A DNA stretch of 49,137 nucleotides from an uncultured Prevotellaceae bacterium (lineage in GTDB: Bacteria > Bacteroidota > Bacteroidia > Bacteroidales > Bacteroidaceae): positions 1-49,137 of the forward strand of contig CAMNCV010000138.1 in the NCBI GenBank assembly GCA_946534585.1, in the 5' to 3' direction. Below, piece by piece: positions 32,922-41,120 of this stretch; positions within the stretch are counted from its first letter, which is position 1, and the number at the start of each line of letters is the position of its first letter. The position numbers were made by a program, and so were the translations under genes. Below the pieces are notes generated by a model. It saw only the letters and a list, made by a program, of their open reading frames with translations, was not told where the DNA came from and did no database searches.

Positions 32922-34313
32922 TTGCTTTACATACTTTTATCATATTTTGCAGTGCTCTACGTCGTCAGTAGATTAGTGGCGCGTAAGAGCACTGATTCTG
33001 TTTTCTACCGCGGCGACCGCCAGTCGCCATGGTATCTTGTAGCCTTCGGCATGGTAGGTGCGAGCATCTCCGGCGTGTCTTTTGTCAGCGTGCCTGGCAT
33101 GGTGTTAAGCTCTGGTATGACATATCTGGAGGTCTGTACGGGCTTCATCATAGGCTATTTCGTAGTGGCATACGTGCTGCTGCCGATATACTACAAGAGC
33201 AATCTCACTACTATTTACGAGTATCTGCGCCACATATCCGATGAGGCTTACAAGGTAGGCTCGTTGTTTTTCGTCATATCCAAGTTGCTTGGCGCAGCTG
33301 CAAAGTTCTATGTGCCGTGCTTTATCATCAGCCGTATCATGGATTGGAACTTCTCGCTGACAGTCGTTGGCATGCTGTTGCTGGTATGGGCATACACTCG
33401 TAGGGGAGGCATCAAGTCGCTCGTGTGGACAGATACGGTACAGACGCTCTGCATGATGGTTTGCCTCTTGCTCATCATCTGGGGCCTTTGGCATGATGTA
33501 GGTGCAGGCAATGAAGTGTCAGCCCTTGTCGGTGAAACTGCAAGGCGGCTCGACCTTAGCATTTTCAGCACGCCAAAGGCGGCAGTAAATGTGGTTTCCG
33601 GTATTTTCATAGTGATAGTAATGACGGGTCTTGACCAGGATATGATGCAGAAGAACCTTACCTGTCGCACGCTGCGCGATGCGCAGAAAGATATGTGTAG
33701 CTATGGTTTTGCCTTCCTTCCTGTCAATGCTTTGTTTCTCGGACTGGGCGTATTGCTCGCTGCCTTGCACTTCCAGCAAGGCTCTCCGCTGCCCGATAAG
33801 GCTGACGAACTGCTGACTTCATACTGCATACAGCGTGGTGGCATGGTTCTTACGCTGTTTATGCTCGGCATCGTGGCTACGTCGTTCTCCACAGTTGACA
33901 GTGCGCTGACGGCACTCACCACTACCATCTGTACGATGAATGTTAAACGGAAACGCTCTTACGTGCATCTGCTCATGGCTGCAGCGATGGCTGTATGCTG
34001 CATATTGTTTGACCGGCTGAACACCACTTCTCTAATAGATGCCGTATATACGCTCGTCAGCTACACCTACGGGCCGTTGCTCGGACTGTTTTCTTTTGTG
34101 CTGACAAGACGCCATATACGTCGTATGCGCCGCTATGGCATACTCACAGTGTGCTTGCTCTCGCCACTCCTGTGTCTGTTGTTAGCGCAGCTTACCCCGC
34201 TTCTTACGGATTATTCGTTCGGTTATGAACTTCTGCTAATCAATGGCTTGCTGACTTATGGCGGACTGTGGCTCATGCAGTTGCCCGAAAAACAACAGCA
34301 GGAAAACTTGTAA
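32922..34313 (+). CDS. Sodium:solute symporter family protein (SSSF)
   Basis: The 463-residue integral membrane protein has about thirteen hydrophobic helices and starts with an unusually short N-terminus (MLYILLSYFAVLYVVSRLV). Family features are WYLVAFGMVGASISGVSFVSVPG, IVWTD-like SLVWTDTVQTLCMMVCLLLIIWG and TGLDQDMMQKNLTCRTLRDAQKDM. FSTVDSALTALTT in helix 8 has the sodium-site Ser/Thr pattern. The substrate is unknown. It begins 13 nt after the alpha-2-macroglobulin gene, suggesting one transcript. Confidence 0.92.
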   Translation: MLYILLSYFAVLYVVSRLVARKSTDSVFYRGDRQSPWYLVAFGMVGASISGVSFVSVPGMVLSSGMTYLEVCTGFIIGYFVVAYVLLPIYYKSNLTTIYEYLRHISDEAYKVGSLFFVISKLLGAAAKFYVPCFIISRIMDWNFSLTVVGMLLLVWAYTRRGGIKSLVWTDTVQTLCMMVCLLLIIWGLWHDVGAGNEVSALVGETARRLDLSIFSTPKAAVNVVSGIFIVIVMTGLDQDMMQKNLTCRTLRDAQKDMCSYGFAFLPVNALFLGLGVLLAALHFQQGSPLPDKADELLTSYCIQRGGMVLTLFMLGIVATSFSTVDSALTALTTTICTMNVKRKRSYVHLLMAAAMAVCCILFDRLNTTSLIDAVYTLVSYTYGPLLGLFSFVLTRRHIRRMRRYGILTVCLLSPLLCLLLAQLTPLLTDYSFGYELLLINGLLTYGGLWLMQLPEKQQQENL

Positions 34314-34330
34314 CATTCAAAAAAAAACAG

Positions 34331-34338
34331 TAACTTTG
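34331..34338 (+). promoter_or_regulatory. Candidate -7 promoter element of the DUF3822-rsmD unit
   Basis: TAACTTTG is a perfect TAnnTTTG match, 17 nt upstream of the first ATG. This short leader argues for a start at 34356 or at one of the two following in-frame Met codons. Confidence 0.6.
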
Positions 34339-34355
34339 CATTCTGAAAAGAACCA

Positions 34356-35156
34356 ATGATGATGGACAGACCAGATAGAACCATAGTGATACGTGCCGGA
34401 CAAGGCACGCTGTCGTTTCTCGTAAGCAATAATGCAGGAGAGACTGCATACCATCCATACGCCGTGAAGAGCGGTATGTCGATGGCTGCCAACTTACGTG
34501 AAGCCTTCAAAGAGCAGCCCTATCTCAGCGGAGGGGCTAAGCGAGCTATACTAATGGTGCCTACGCCAGTGGTGCTGATACCTTCTGATGAGTGGCAGGA
34601 AACTGACGAGATGGCGGCAGAGACGATATTCAGCAGCGTGATAACGGGCCATAAGGGCGAGGAGAAACTGACGTGCGAGATTGACGAACTCGATGCTGTG
34701 GGCATATTCTCCGTAAACAGTGACCTGCGTATGGTGGCTGGTGACAACTGCGATGAGGTGGAGGTGAAGAACGTGGTAGTACCCGTTTGGCAACATCTGT
34801 ATAATCGTTATTACCAGGCGGGGCAGCGACGCAAACTCTTTGCCTATTTCCACGACAAGTTGGTGACAGTTTGTTCCTTTGAGAAACACTGCGTGCGCTT
34901 CGCCAACACCTTTGAGGCAGCCCATGCCCATGATGCTCTCTATTACATACTCTTCGTATGGAAACAGCTCGGCATGAGTCAGGAAGACGACTCGCTTCAC
35001 GTCATTGGCGAGATGCCACACGAGCAATGGCTACGCGGACGCCTCGGCACTTATATCTCACAGATTTACGATATCAACCCTTCGGCTGACCTCAACCGCT
35101 CGCCTTTGTCGCAGATTGAGGATATGCCTTTCGATATGATGCTATGCGGATTATAA
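34356..35156 (+). CDS. DUF3822 family protein
   Basis: The 266-residue protein matches the DUF3822 family of Bacteroidetes in size and context, directly upstream of rsmD. Recognisable features are an N-terminal IVIRAGQGTLSFLV strand and the following SMAANLREAFKEQPYL. A middle HDALYYILFVWKQLG helix and a C-terminal DDSLHVIGEMPHEQWLRGRLGTYISQIYDINPSADLN resemble an actin-like/ASKHA fold, although no nucleotide motif is intact. The function is unknown. The start codon lies in an ATGATGATG-like cluster, so the first residue is ambiguous. Its end overlaps rsmD by 13 nt. Confidence 0.85.
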   Translation: MMMDRPDRTIVIRAGQGTLSFLVSNNAGETAYHPYAVKSGMSMAANLREAFKEQPYLSGGAKRAILMVPTPVVLIPSDEWQETDEMAAETIFSSVITGHKGEEKLTCEIDELDAVGIFSVNSDLRMVAGDNCDEVEVKNVVVPVWQHLYNRYYQAGQRRKLFAYFHDKLVTVCSFEKHCVRFANTFEAAHAHDALYYILFVWKQLGMSQEDDSLHVIGEMPHEQWLRGRLGTYISQIYDINPSADLNRSPLSQIEDMPFDMMLCGL

Positions 35157-35704
35157 CAGGACAATACAAGGGCAGGCACTTTGAAGTACCACGCTCGTTT
35201 AAGGCACGCCCAACTACGGATTTCGCAAAGGAGAATATTTTCAACGTGATGATGGGCTACACCGACTTCGACGAGGTCAGTGCGCTTGACCTCTTTGCCG
35301 GCACGGGCAGTATTTCGCTCGAATTGCTGTCGCGCGGATGCAAGGATGTTGTCAGCGTGGAACTTGACCGCGACCACGCACGCTTCATATCGCAATGTGT
35401 TGAGAAACTCGGTGTTGACAACCATACGCTCGTTCGCGGCGATGTGTTCCGCTTCTTGAAGTCTTGCCGCAGACAGTTCGATGTCATTTTTGCCGACCCG
35501 CCGTATGCCTTGCCTACCTTGGAAACTATTCCTGACAAGGCGTTGCCATTGCTCTCGCCAGGCGGATTGCTCGTGTTTGAGCATGGGAAACAGAACGATT
35601 TCTCACAGCATCCGCAGTTTGTTGAGCATCGTGCCTACGGCAGTGTGAATTTTAGTTTGTTCCGCGCTCCGCAATCTGATAGCGATTGCGATGTAAACGC
35701 ATAG
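35144..35704 (+). CDS. rsmD: 16S rRNA (guanine(966)-N2)-methyltransferase
   Basis: The 186-residue Rossmann-fold methyltransferase carries MRIITGQYKGRHFEVP, RPTTDFAKENIFN, the SAM-binding ALDLFAGTGSISLELLSRG, VSVELDRDHA and the catalytic FADPPYALP motif. It methylates G966 of 16S rRNA during 30S assembly. The last ten or so residues (APQSDSDCDVNA) are encoded by the first units of the 22-nt repeat array at 35673-35782 and end in the second unit, so the natural C-terminus has probably been replaced by repeat-derived sequence. The core family domain is complete without it. Confidence 0.93.
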   Translation: MRIITGQYKGRHFEVPRSFKARPTTDFAKENIFNVMMGYTDFDEVSALDLFAGTGSISLELLSRGCKDVVSVELDRDHARFISQCVEKLGVDNHTLVRGDVFRFLKSCRRQFDVIFADPPYALPTLETIPDKALPLLSPGGLLVFEHGKQNDFSQHPQFVEHRAYGSVNFSLFRAPQSDSDCDVNA

Positions 35705-35782
35705 CTTTTACAGTGTAATCGCTATGCTTTTACAGTGTAATCAGATAGCTTTTACAGCCTAATCGCATAGCTTTTACGAATA
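35673..35782. repeat. 22-nt tandem repeat array, locus 3 (five units)
   Basis: Units begin at 35673, 35695, 35717, 35739 and 35761, a strict 22-nt period. The linker AGTGT and left arm AATC are shared with locus 1. Most right arms change from GATT to TTTT, and cores are GATAGC, CATAGC or CTATGC. The second unit has a perfect TGTAAA/TTTACA dyad, so pairing is kept although the bases differ. The array overlaps the end of rsmD and lies before the DUF4250 gene. Confidence 0.93.
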
Positions 35783-35808
35783 GATGACTGTCAGTTACTT
35801 GAAAAGAT

Positions 35809-36015
35809 ATGGATTTCTTACCCAAAGACCCCGCAATTCTCGTGTCGAGCGTAAATATGCTGTTGCGTGACGAGGAGTTTGATACGCTTGAGTCACTCTG
35901 CTACAGTTTCAACCGCGAAGCGCAGGAAGTGAAGGACTATCTCGCGCAATACGGCTACGTATTCAGTGAGTCTCAGAAACAATTCCGTCCGATTGGCTAC
36001 GATACTGCCCTATGA
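35809..36015 (+). CDS. DUF4250 family small protein
   Basis: A 68-residue protein matching DUF4250: it opens with LPKDPAILVSSVNMLLRDE, followed by a helix (FDTLESLCYSF), a predicted second helix and a final YGYVFSESQKQF motif. The function of this widespread family is not known. The stop codon overlaps the next start by four bases (ATGA), indicating translational coupling. It begins 26 nt after the 22-nt array. Confidence 0.85.
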   Translation: MDFLPKDPAILVSSVNMLLRDEEFDTLESLCYSFNREAQEVKDYLAQYGYVFSESQKQFRPIGYDTAL

Positions 36016-36272
36016 TTACCAAAGACTGCATAGAGACCGCTTATGCTTTCCTGCACCAAAAGCAGCGCATATACCAATATTCCACGCTCGAATGGCAACG
36101 TGACGACATTGAGATGGCTGTTGCTGCCTATGCCGACTGCATGAGTAGCCGACTGCTGCAGATTATCAGTAAGGGTAGGGCAGGGTTTCTGCGCGAACAC
36201 GGCAGTTTCCCCGCTGATATAGCAAGTGCAGTGGATGAACTTGAAAAACTAATGAAAGAATACCAGGATTAG
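36012..36272 (+). CDS. Small hypothetical protein coupled to DUF4250
   Basis: An 86-residue acidic, largely helical protein (CIETAYAFLHQKQRIYQYSTLEWQRDDIEM, then SSRLLQIISKGRAGFLREHGSFPADIASAVDELEKLMKEY). It has no signal peptide or membrane segment. I do not recognise the family. The four-base overlap with the DUF4250 gene and continuous coding character support it as a real gene. A physical or functional partnership with the DUF4250 protein is plausible. Confidence 0.72.
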   Translation: MITKDCIETAYAFLHQKQRIYQYSTLEWQRDDIEMAVAAYADCMSSRLLQIISKGRAGFLREHGSFPADIASAVDELEKLMKEYQD

Positions 36273-36341
36273 TGTGCTATTGTTTTATTGCCAGTAGCTG
36301 AATATATACTATCTGAAACTAAATTCTATTTTTATTTACTG

Positions 36342-37175
36342 ATGAAAAGACCGTTATTTTGTGAGATTTGCCCCTTTACCTATCGCCTGTCGATGGAGAA
36401 GGAAATACTGAAACGACATCTGAGCGATTACGCTGCTCGGGTCAAGTTTGCGCGTGAACGCACCACTGAGCCGCTTCCTGTAGTGGTATATCGCCACAAC
36501 TCGTTGATACGCCGGCGACTGGGTAACGTGAATATGCAACTGCAAGAGAATAAGGCTGTAAATCTTGCGCTTGCCGTAAAGCATATAGATGGTATCGTTA
36601 TACGCCCGGGGGAGACATTCTCCGTATGGAAACTCGTAGGACGCACAACGGCTCGGCGTGGTTACAAGGAGGGGCTGACCATAGCAAAGGGTAAGCCTGA
36701 CAGTGGCATCGGTGGGGGATTGTGTCAGTTGTCTAACCTTATTCACTGGATGGTTCTACACAGCGAACTGACTATCACCGAGCATCATCACCACGACGGA
36801 CTTGACCTTTTCCCCGACCATGGCCGCCAGATACCTTTCGGCACGGGCACAAGCATATCCTATAATTATCTGGATTACCGCGTACGCAATGATACTGACA
36901 ATACGTACCAGCTGCGCATCAGTGTTAATGGAGAATACCTGTGTGGTGAACTGCGTGCCGTAATGCCACAGGAGCGTAGCTACCATATATATGTTGAGGA
37001 CGAGCATTTCTCTAAGGAAGCAGATGCTGTTTACCGCAACGGGCGTGTTTACCGCGATGTCATCGACCGTATGACGGGACAGCGTATTGACCGTCAACTC
37101 ATACGCACTAACCATGCCCGGGTGATGTATCCTGTTGATGCAGAGAAATTGAGCGATGGGGAAATGGGGAAATAG
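36342..37175 (+). CDS. VanW family protein
   Basis: From the ATG at 36342 the protein has 277 residues; the longer frame uses a TTG at 36288 and reads low-complexity sequence. The family hallmarks are RPGETFSVWKLVGRTTARRGYKEGLTI followed by GGGLCQLSNLIHWMVLHSELTITEHHHH and a downstream DYRVRNDTDN. VanW was named from glycopeptide-resistance clusters, but its own role is unclear and it is common outside them. No signal peptide or transmembrane anchor is obvious. No vanA/vanH-type ligase or two-component genes lie nearby. Confidence 0.88.
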   Translation: MKRPLFCEICPFTYRLSMEKEILKRHLSDYAARVKFARERTTEPLPVVVYRHNSLIRRRLGNVNMQLQENKAVNLALAVKHIDGIVIRPGETFSVWKLVGRTTARRGYKEGLTIAKGKPDSGIGGGLCQLSNLIHWMVLHSELTITEHHHHDGLDLFPDHGRQIPFGTGTSISYNYLDYRVRNDTDNTYQLRISVNGEYLCGELRAVMPQERSYHIYVEDEHFSKEADAVYRNGRVYRDVIDRMTGQRIDRQLIRTNHARVMYPVDAEKLSDGEMGK

Positions 37176-37202
37176 AAGATTTGTACAAACAATAGAAACA
37201 GA

Positions 37203-37260
37203 AAAAGAGTTGAAAGAAAAGGCATTATCAATGTTTTTATGCCAATCTTTCAACTCTTTT
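37203..37260. terminator. Bidirectional terminator between VanW and ilvE genes
   Basis: AAAAGAGTTGAAAGA (37203-37217) and its complement (37246-37260) form a 15-bp stem. An inner GGCAT/ATGCC pairing (37221-37225, 37239-37243) extends it. The A-rich left side and T-rich right side allow termination from both directions, as suits the convergent genes. Confidence 0.85.
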
Positions 37261-37291
37261 CCTTATTTTCAGTTTTTCAAGCCTTCAATCC

Positions 37292-38308
37292 TTATTCTAT
37301 CACTACGCGTGTCCAGCCGTGAGTATCAGGCTCAATGCCGTACTGAATGTCACGCAGTTTCTTGAAGAGTTTCTCTGACCATGGACCTGGCTTGTCGCCA
37401 AAGTTGTACTCCTTGCCTGTCTCTATATCCACAATCTTTGAGATTGGCGAGATGACAGCAGCCGTGCCGCAAGCGCCAGCCTCCTCGAATGTTTCCAGTT
37501 CTTCTTCTGGAATCTGACGACGCTCTACCTTCATGCCGAGGTCTTCTGCCAACTGTATCAGCGACTTGTTAGTGATTGATGGCAGTATGCTGGTTGACTT
37601 AGGAGTGATGTATGTATTGTTCTTGATGCCGAAGAAGTTGGCTGCGCCAGCCTCGTCGATGTATTTCTTCTCTTTAGCATCGAGATAGAACTCGCAGGCA
37701 TAGCCGAGATCGTGCGCCTTCTTGTTGGCCTGCAGCGAAGCAGCGTAGTTGCCACCTACCTTGTATATACCTGTGCCGAGCGGAGCCGAGCGGTCGTGGT
37801 CGCGTATGATGACGTATGGGTTGGCGAAGAAGCCGCCCTTGAAGTACGGACCTACTGGTGTAACGAAGATGAGGAATAGGTATTCCGTTGCAGGATGTAC
37901 GCCTACCTGCGCCGATGTACCGATGAGCAATGGGCGTACATAGAGCGTCGCACCGCTTTCGTATGGTGGAATGAACTCCTGATTGAGGCGTATTACCTTA
38001 TCGACCATCTCATTGAACTTCTCCGTTGGAAGCTCAGGCATCAGTATGCCGCGGCATGTTGACTGCAGGCGTGCTGCGTTCTCGTCGGTACGGAACACGC
38101 GCACCTTGCCGTCAGGGCAGCGGTATGCTTTCAGTCCCTCGAAAGCCTCCTGGCCGTAGTGTAGGCAGGTGGCAGCCATGTGCATAGGGATGGTCTCTTC
38201 GGATGAAACTTCTATTTCACCCCACTTGCCGTTGCGATAGTAGCAACGAACGTTGTAATTAGTCTTTCGGTAACCAAAACCAAGGTTACCCCAATCTAAG
38301 TTCTCCAT
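37292..38308 (-). CDS. ilvE: Branched-chain amino acid aminotransferase
   Basis: PLP-dependent class IV aminotransferase for the last step of Leu, Ile and Val synthesis. The 338-residue length fits the longer IlvE group also found in eukaryotes. Key blocks are LHYGQEAFEGLKAYR, YVRPLLIGTSAQVGVHPA and GTGIYKVGGNYAAS with the PLP Lys. EAGAANFFGI and EEAGACGTAAVISPI follow. The gene starts 10 nt after the stop of the pectate-lyase-like gene on the same strand, so it may be part of that transcript although the two pathways are unrelated. Confidence 0.96.
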   Translation of the reverse strand: MENLDWGNLGFGYRKTNYNVRCYYRNGKWGEIEVSSEETIPMHMAATCLHYGQEAFEGLKAYRCPDGKVRVFRTDENAARLQSTCRGILMPELPTEKFNEMVDKVIRLNQEFIPPYESGATLYVRPLLIGTSAQVGVHPATEYLFLIFVTPVGPYFKGGFFANPYVIIRDHDRSAPLGTGIYKVGGNYAASLQANKKAHDLGYACEFYLDAKEKKYIDEAGAANFFGIKNNTYITPKSTSILPSITNKSLIQLAEDLGMKVERRQIPEEELETFEEAGACGTAAVISPISKIVDIETGKEYNFGDKPGPWSEKLFKKLRDIQYGIEPDTHGWTRVVIE

Positions 38309-38318
38309 GTCTAAGTAT

Positions 38319-40136
38319 TTATTTCTTAATAACCTTATCAGTTGTTATTGTGCCGTCACTGTATGTTATGCGACGCAGGCTTATGCCATTCTGTGGCTCG
38401 TTGAGCTTGATGCCGTCGAGTGTGAAGTACTCTACCTTGCTTATTGCTGATGACTGTGCCTTCGCCGTCTGTATGGCATCAGCAGATGGGAGCACGGGAT
38501 AGTACTCGTCAACAGCAGTCTGTGCGTCGGCATTGCCGCCTTTTACTATGTCCTCTACGATGCTGTTGAGGTAAACCTCAAGGTTGGTGTACCATCCTTT
38601 TGAGTCGAGAGTGTATGTCACGGCATCGCTCGCACTGTTCTTGTTAAGACCGTTGGCATCCTCCCATGCGTCAGGCATACCGTCCTTGTCTGTATCCCAG
38701 TTTGATGGACGGCTCTCGCTTACCAGTTCGGGGTATGACACGAGCTTGCTGTCTGCAGTGCCTGTAGGGTTATTGATAAAGTCGATGATACCAGGCAGTG
38801 GAGTGATTGGCGAACCATCGCCAGCTACTGTTGCCGTGCCTGTATATGTTGTAGTGCCGGTCTTTGTTTCTTCTACGTAGCGGTCGTCGATGGCATCGCG
38901 CGTGAGTGATGCTCCGGCATATTGCAGCACTTTATCGTAGGCCTGCTGTGCTGAGTGGGTCGTCACGTCACCATGCTCTATCGGTGCATCAAGGTTCATG
39001 CAGACGCAGTCGGTGCCGTCGATGGTCGTATATTCTACTTTTGAACCATAGTAGTGGTTAGGGTCGGGACAATAGTATTTGCCGTTCTTCGTCTTCAGTC
39101 CGCTATCGTACTTTACGCCCTTCCAATCGTAGTTTTCCGGGCTGCTTGCTGCCTTGACGTAGTTGCCGTTGATGTAGTAGCGTGAGTAGTAGCCCCAGTA
39201 TTTTGTGTTGTCTTTCGACGAGGTACTGTTAGCCACGCTCATAGTGGTCACTACCGTAGGAAACGACGTAGCAGGACCACCCTTGTAGTAGTTGTTTACA
39301 ATATTGATGTAGCCGCCTCCTGGACCGCCGTAGCATCCGCCAGAACCCCAGTTGTACATCACGCAGTTGCGGAAGTCAACCTGCTCGGCCTGCAACGTGT
39401 TCTCATATAAGTTGGTATCAAGATTACCAGTGTAGTCATAGCGTGCACCATTGAAGCGTGGCACGCGGTTCTGCATGTGGCAGAGCATATTGTGGTGGAA
39501 CGATGCTCCCTTGCCTCCCCAGATACCACCGTATGAGTGTTCGCCTTTCGAATGACCAGGGTTGCGCAGTGCCTCTCCCAGCATACACCATTGCAGGGTG
39601 AAGTTCTGATTGTCATAGAACGACGCCAATTCATCAATAGACCAAGAGAAAGAACAATGATCAAGGATTATGTTCTTATGCTGACGTCCCCATGCTGCAT
39701 CGGCACCGTCGTTGATGTTCTTAATCTGCGAGCGGCGGAAACGTATGAAGCGTACTATTACGTTGTCGCAACCAGTGAACGACACCGTGAAGTAACGTAT
39801 CGTGATGCCTTCGCCTGGTGCTGTCTGTCCGGCTATGGTAGTATTGCTATATATGGGCAAATCCTTTGTCAGGTCGATGTATCCGCTGACGTCAAACACT
39901 ATGGTGCCGCCGTTGTTTTTCGTTTTGTTCACCGCCCAGCGCAACGAGCCGGTGTTTGTGTCATCAGCCAGTCGAGTGACGTGGTATATGCGAGCCGTAG
40001 TAGTAGCCTTTCTACCTCCAGTGGTGGTGTAGCGTGCAAAACCCTCTGCGCCAGGGAATGCAGGAATGTTGTCGGCGTTGGCGTTAATCGTTAGTGTAGC
40101 AACAGCGAGTGCTGCTATGCTTTTTTTAGTAATCAT
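38319..40136 (-). CDS. Secreted pectate-lyase-like parallel beta-helix protein
   Basis: The Met at 40136 (MITKKSIAALAVATLTINANA) gives a clear signal peptide and 605 residues. The catalytic domain resembles polysaccharide lyase family 1: FPGAEGFARYTTTGGR opens the mature protein, GGTIVFDVSGYIDL and NVIVRFIRFRRS form beta-helix rungs, and NIILDHCSFSWSIDELASFY and RVPRFNGARYDY carry the Asp/Arg-rich active-site region. A DTDKDGMPDAWEDANGLN linker follows. The end (EYFTLDGIKLNEPQNGISLRR, then ITYSDGTIT) resembles Prevotella C-terminal secretion-type domains. Together with uxaC this supports pectin use. Confidence 0.82.
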   Translation of the reverse strand: MITKKSIAALAVATLTINANADNIPAFPGAEGFARYTTTGGRKATTTARIYHVTRLADDTNTGSLRWAVNKTKNNGGTIVFDVSGYIDLTKDLPIYSNTTIAGQTAPGEGITIRYFTVSFTGCDNVIVRFIRFRRSQIKNINDGADAAWGRQHKNIILDHCSFSWSIDELASFYDNQNFTLQWCMLGEALRNPGHSKGEHSYGGIWGGKGASFHHNMLCHMQNRVPRFNGARYDYTGNLDTNLYENTLQAEQVDFRNCVMYNWGSGGCYGGPGGGYINIVNNYYKGGPATSFPTVVTTMSVANSTSSKDNTKYWGYYSRYYINGNYVKAASSPENYDWKGVKYDSGLKTKNGKYYCPDPNHYYGSKVEYTTIDGTDCVCMNLDAPIEHGDVTTHSAQQAYDKVLQYAGASLTRDAIDDRYVEETKTGTTTYTGTATVAGDGSPITPLPGIIDFINNPTGTADSKLVSYPELVSESRPSNWDTDKDGMPDAWEDANGLNKNSASDAVTYTLDSKGWYTNLEVYLNSIVEDIVKGGNADAQTAVDEYYPVLPSADAIQTAKAQSSAISKVEYFTLDGIKLNEPQNGISLRRITYSDGTITTDKVIKK

Positions 40137-40171
40137 TGTTATTGTTGTCGCTCTGTTTAGTTTTGTTTTTG

Positions 40172-40179
40172 CAAAATTA
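40172..40179 (-). promoter_or_regulatory. Candidate -7 promoter element of the pectate-lyase-like gene
   Basis: CAAAATTA reads TAATTTTG on the minus strand and lies about 36 nt upstream of the Met at 40136. The longer frame to 40202 would have to start upstream of this promoter, so the 40136 start is preferred. Confidence 0.6.
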
Positions 40180-40223
40180 CACTTTTTTCTTGAAAACGCC
40201 AAATGATTTAACAGATAAAAACG

Positions 40224-40254
40224 AAAAAGCCTGCGGGCATTTCTGCTCGCAGGC
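40224..40254 (-). terminator. Intrinsic terminator downstream of the outer-membrane protein gene
   Basis: On the minus strand GCCTGCGAGC pairs with GC-CGCAGGC over positions 40254-40245 and 40238-40229, and TTTTTCG follows. It lies 35 nt after the stop of the beta-barrel gene. Confidence 0.8.
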
Positions 40255-40288
40255 CTGTATTCTGTTTTTTATGTCTCTGGCTATGAGA

Positions 40289-40909
40289 TTAGAAGTTGTA
40301 GTAGAAACCGAACTGAAGTGCGTTTCCGTTTACGTTCAGACCAAATCTTGAAGCGCCATTATAGACATCATCACTCTTCTTCATGTAGCCGAGGTAGCCA
40401 GTTGTAGCAACGAAGCTAACCTTGTCAGAAGCCTTGAAGGCAATACCAGGACGAAGACCGATGTGGAAGATAGAACCACTCTTCTCATACTTCTCATAAG
40501 GATCGTCTATGTCATAGTTGGCAATATGGAAGCCTACTCCACCGTCAATGAAGAATGACACGTTGCCACTCTTGGCGAAAGTGTAGCGAGCGTAAGGAGC
40601 GATGAAGAATGACGTGCCTGTATTGTCATAAGTCTTTCCCTCATAGGCTACTACACTGCCATCTGCGTCATATATAGCCTTACCGTCACTCTTGAGTTTG
40701 TTAGCCATAGAGAAACCTACCTGCGCACCGATTGCCCAGTTCTCGTTGATGTTGTAGCCTACCTCAGGAGCGATAGAGAAAGTCATCTGAGAGTCAGCAT
40801 CCTTGTTTTTCTTGTTGAAATCAAGGCCGAGCTGACCACCGATGTACCACTGTGCGTTTGCAGATACAGCTGCTACAGCCATCACTGCGATCATAAAAAT
40901 CTTTTTCAT
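40289..40909 (-). CDS. Outer-membrane beta-barrel protein (OmpX/PorT-like)
   Basis: From the Met at 40909 (MKKIFMIAVMAVAAVSANAQ) the protein has 206 residues, with a normal signal peptide. The mature part is built of alternating beta strands with aromatic girdles (WYIGGQLGLDF, NWAIGAQVGFSM, FFIAPYARYTF, VSFFIDGGVGFHI and IFHIGLRPGIAF). It ends in LQFGFYYNF, with a terminal Phe as expected for Bam-dependent barrels. Eight strands are likely. The role is unknown; such proteins may be pores or adhesins. The frame extended to 41026 crosses the predicted promoter and is rejected. Confidence 0.85.
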   Translation of the reverse strand: MKKIFMIAVMAVAAVSANAQWYIGGQLGLDFNKKNKDADSQMTFSIAPEVGYNINENWAIGAQVGFSMANKLKSDGKAIYDADGSVVAYEGKTYDNTGTSFFIAPYARYTFAKSGNVSFFIDGGVGFHIANYDIDDPYEKYEKSGSIFHIGLRPGIAFKASDKVSFVATTGYLGYMKKSDDVYNGASRFGLNVNGNALQFGFYYNF

Positions 40910-40917
40910 AATACTTT

Positions 40918-41031
40918 TGTTTATCACTTTTTGATTAATAATAAATTGTTTATCACTTTTAAGGTGGGTTCTATTAATTACCACCGTAATAGTATCCTGA
41001 ATACTGTGTTTTGTTTCTGAGTGCAAAATTA
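40918..41031 (-). promoter_or_regulatory. Promoter and long repeat-bearing leader of the outer-membrane protein gene
   Basis: CAAAATTA at 41024-41031 reads TAATTTTG on the minus strand and predicts a leader of about 107 nt. The leader holds a GGTGG/CCACC hairpin (about 40963-40985). It also holds two direct copies of TTGTTTATCACTTTT-type sequence at 40918-40932 and 40947-40960. Long structured leaders suggest post-transcriptional control, which is inference. Confidence 0.55.
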
Positions 41032-41120
41032 TATCGTTTGTAACATTCTACGAAAACTTTTAACACAAAAATGCGTTTTTATTGCTTTATTCTTGATAAA
41101 CGTCAACCATGGTACGCTTT

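Noticed and set aside
22903..37175. Vancomycin-resistance cluster from VanX and VanW homologues
   Set aside because: The two genes are 12.6 kb apart on opposite strands, and no VanH, D-Ala-D-Lac ligase or VanRS genes are present. Both families are common outside resistance clusters.
40910..41026. N-terminal extension of the outer-membrane protein
   Set aside because: It overlaps the predicted promoter, and the signal peptide starts at 40909.
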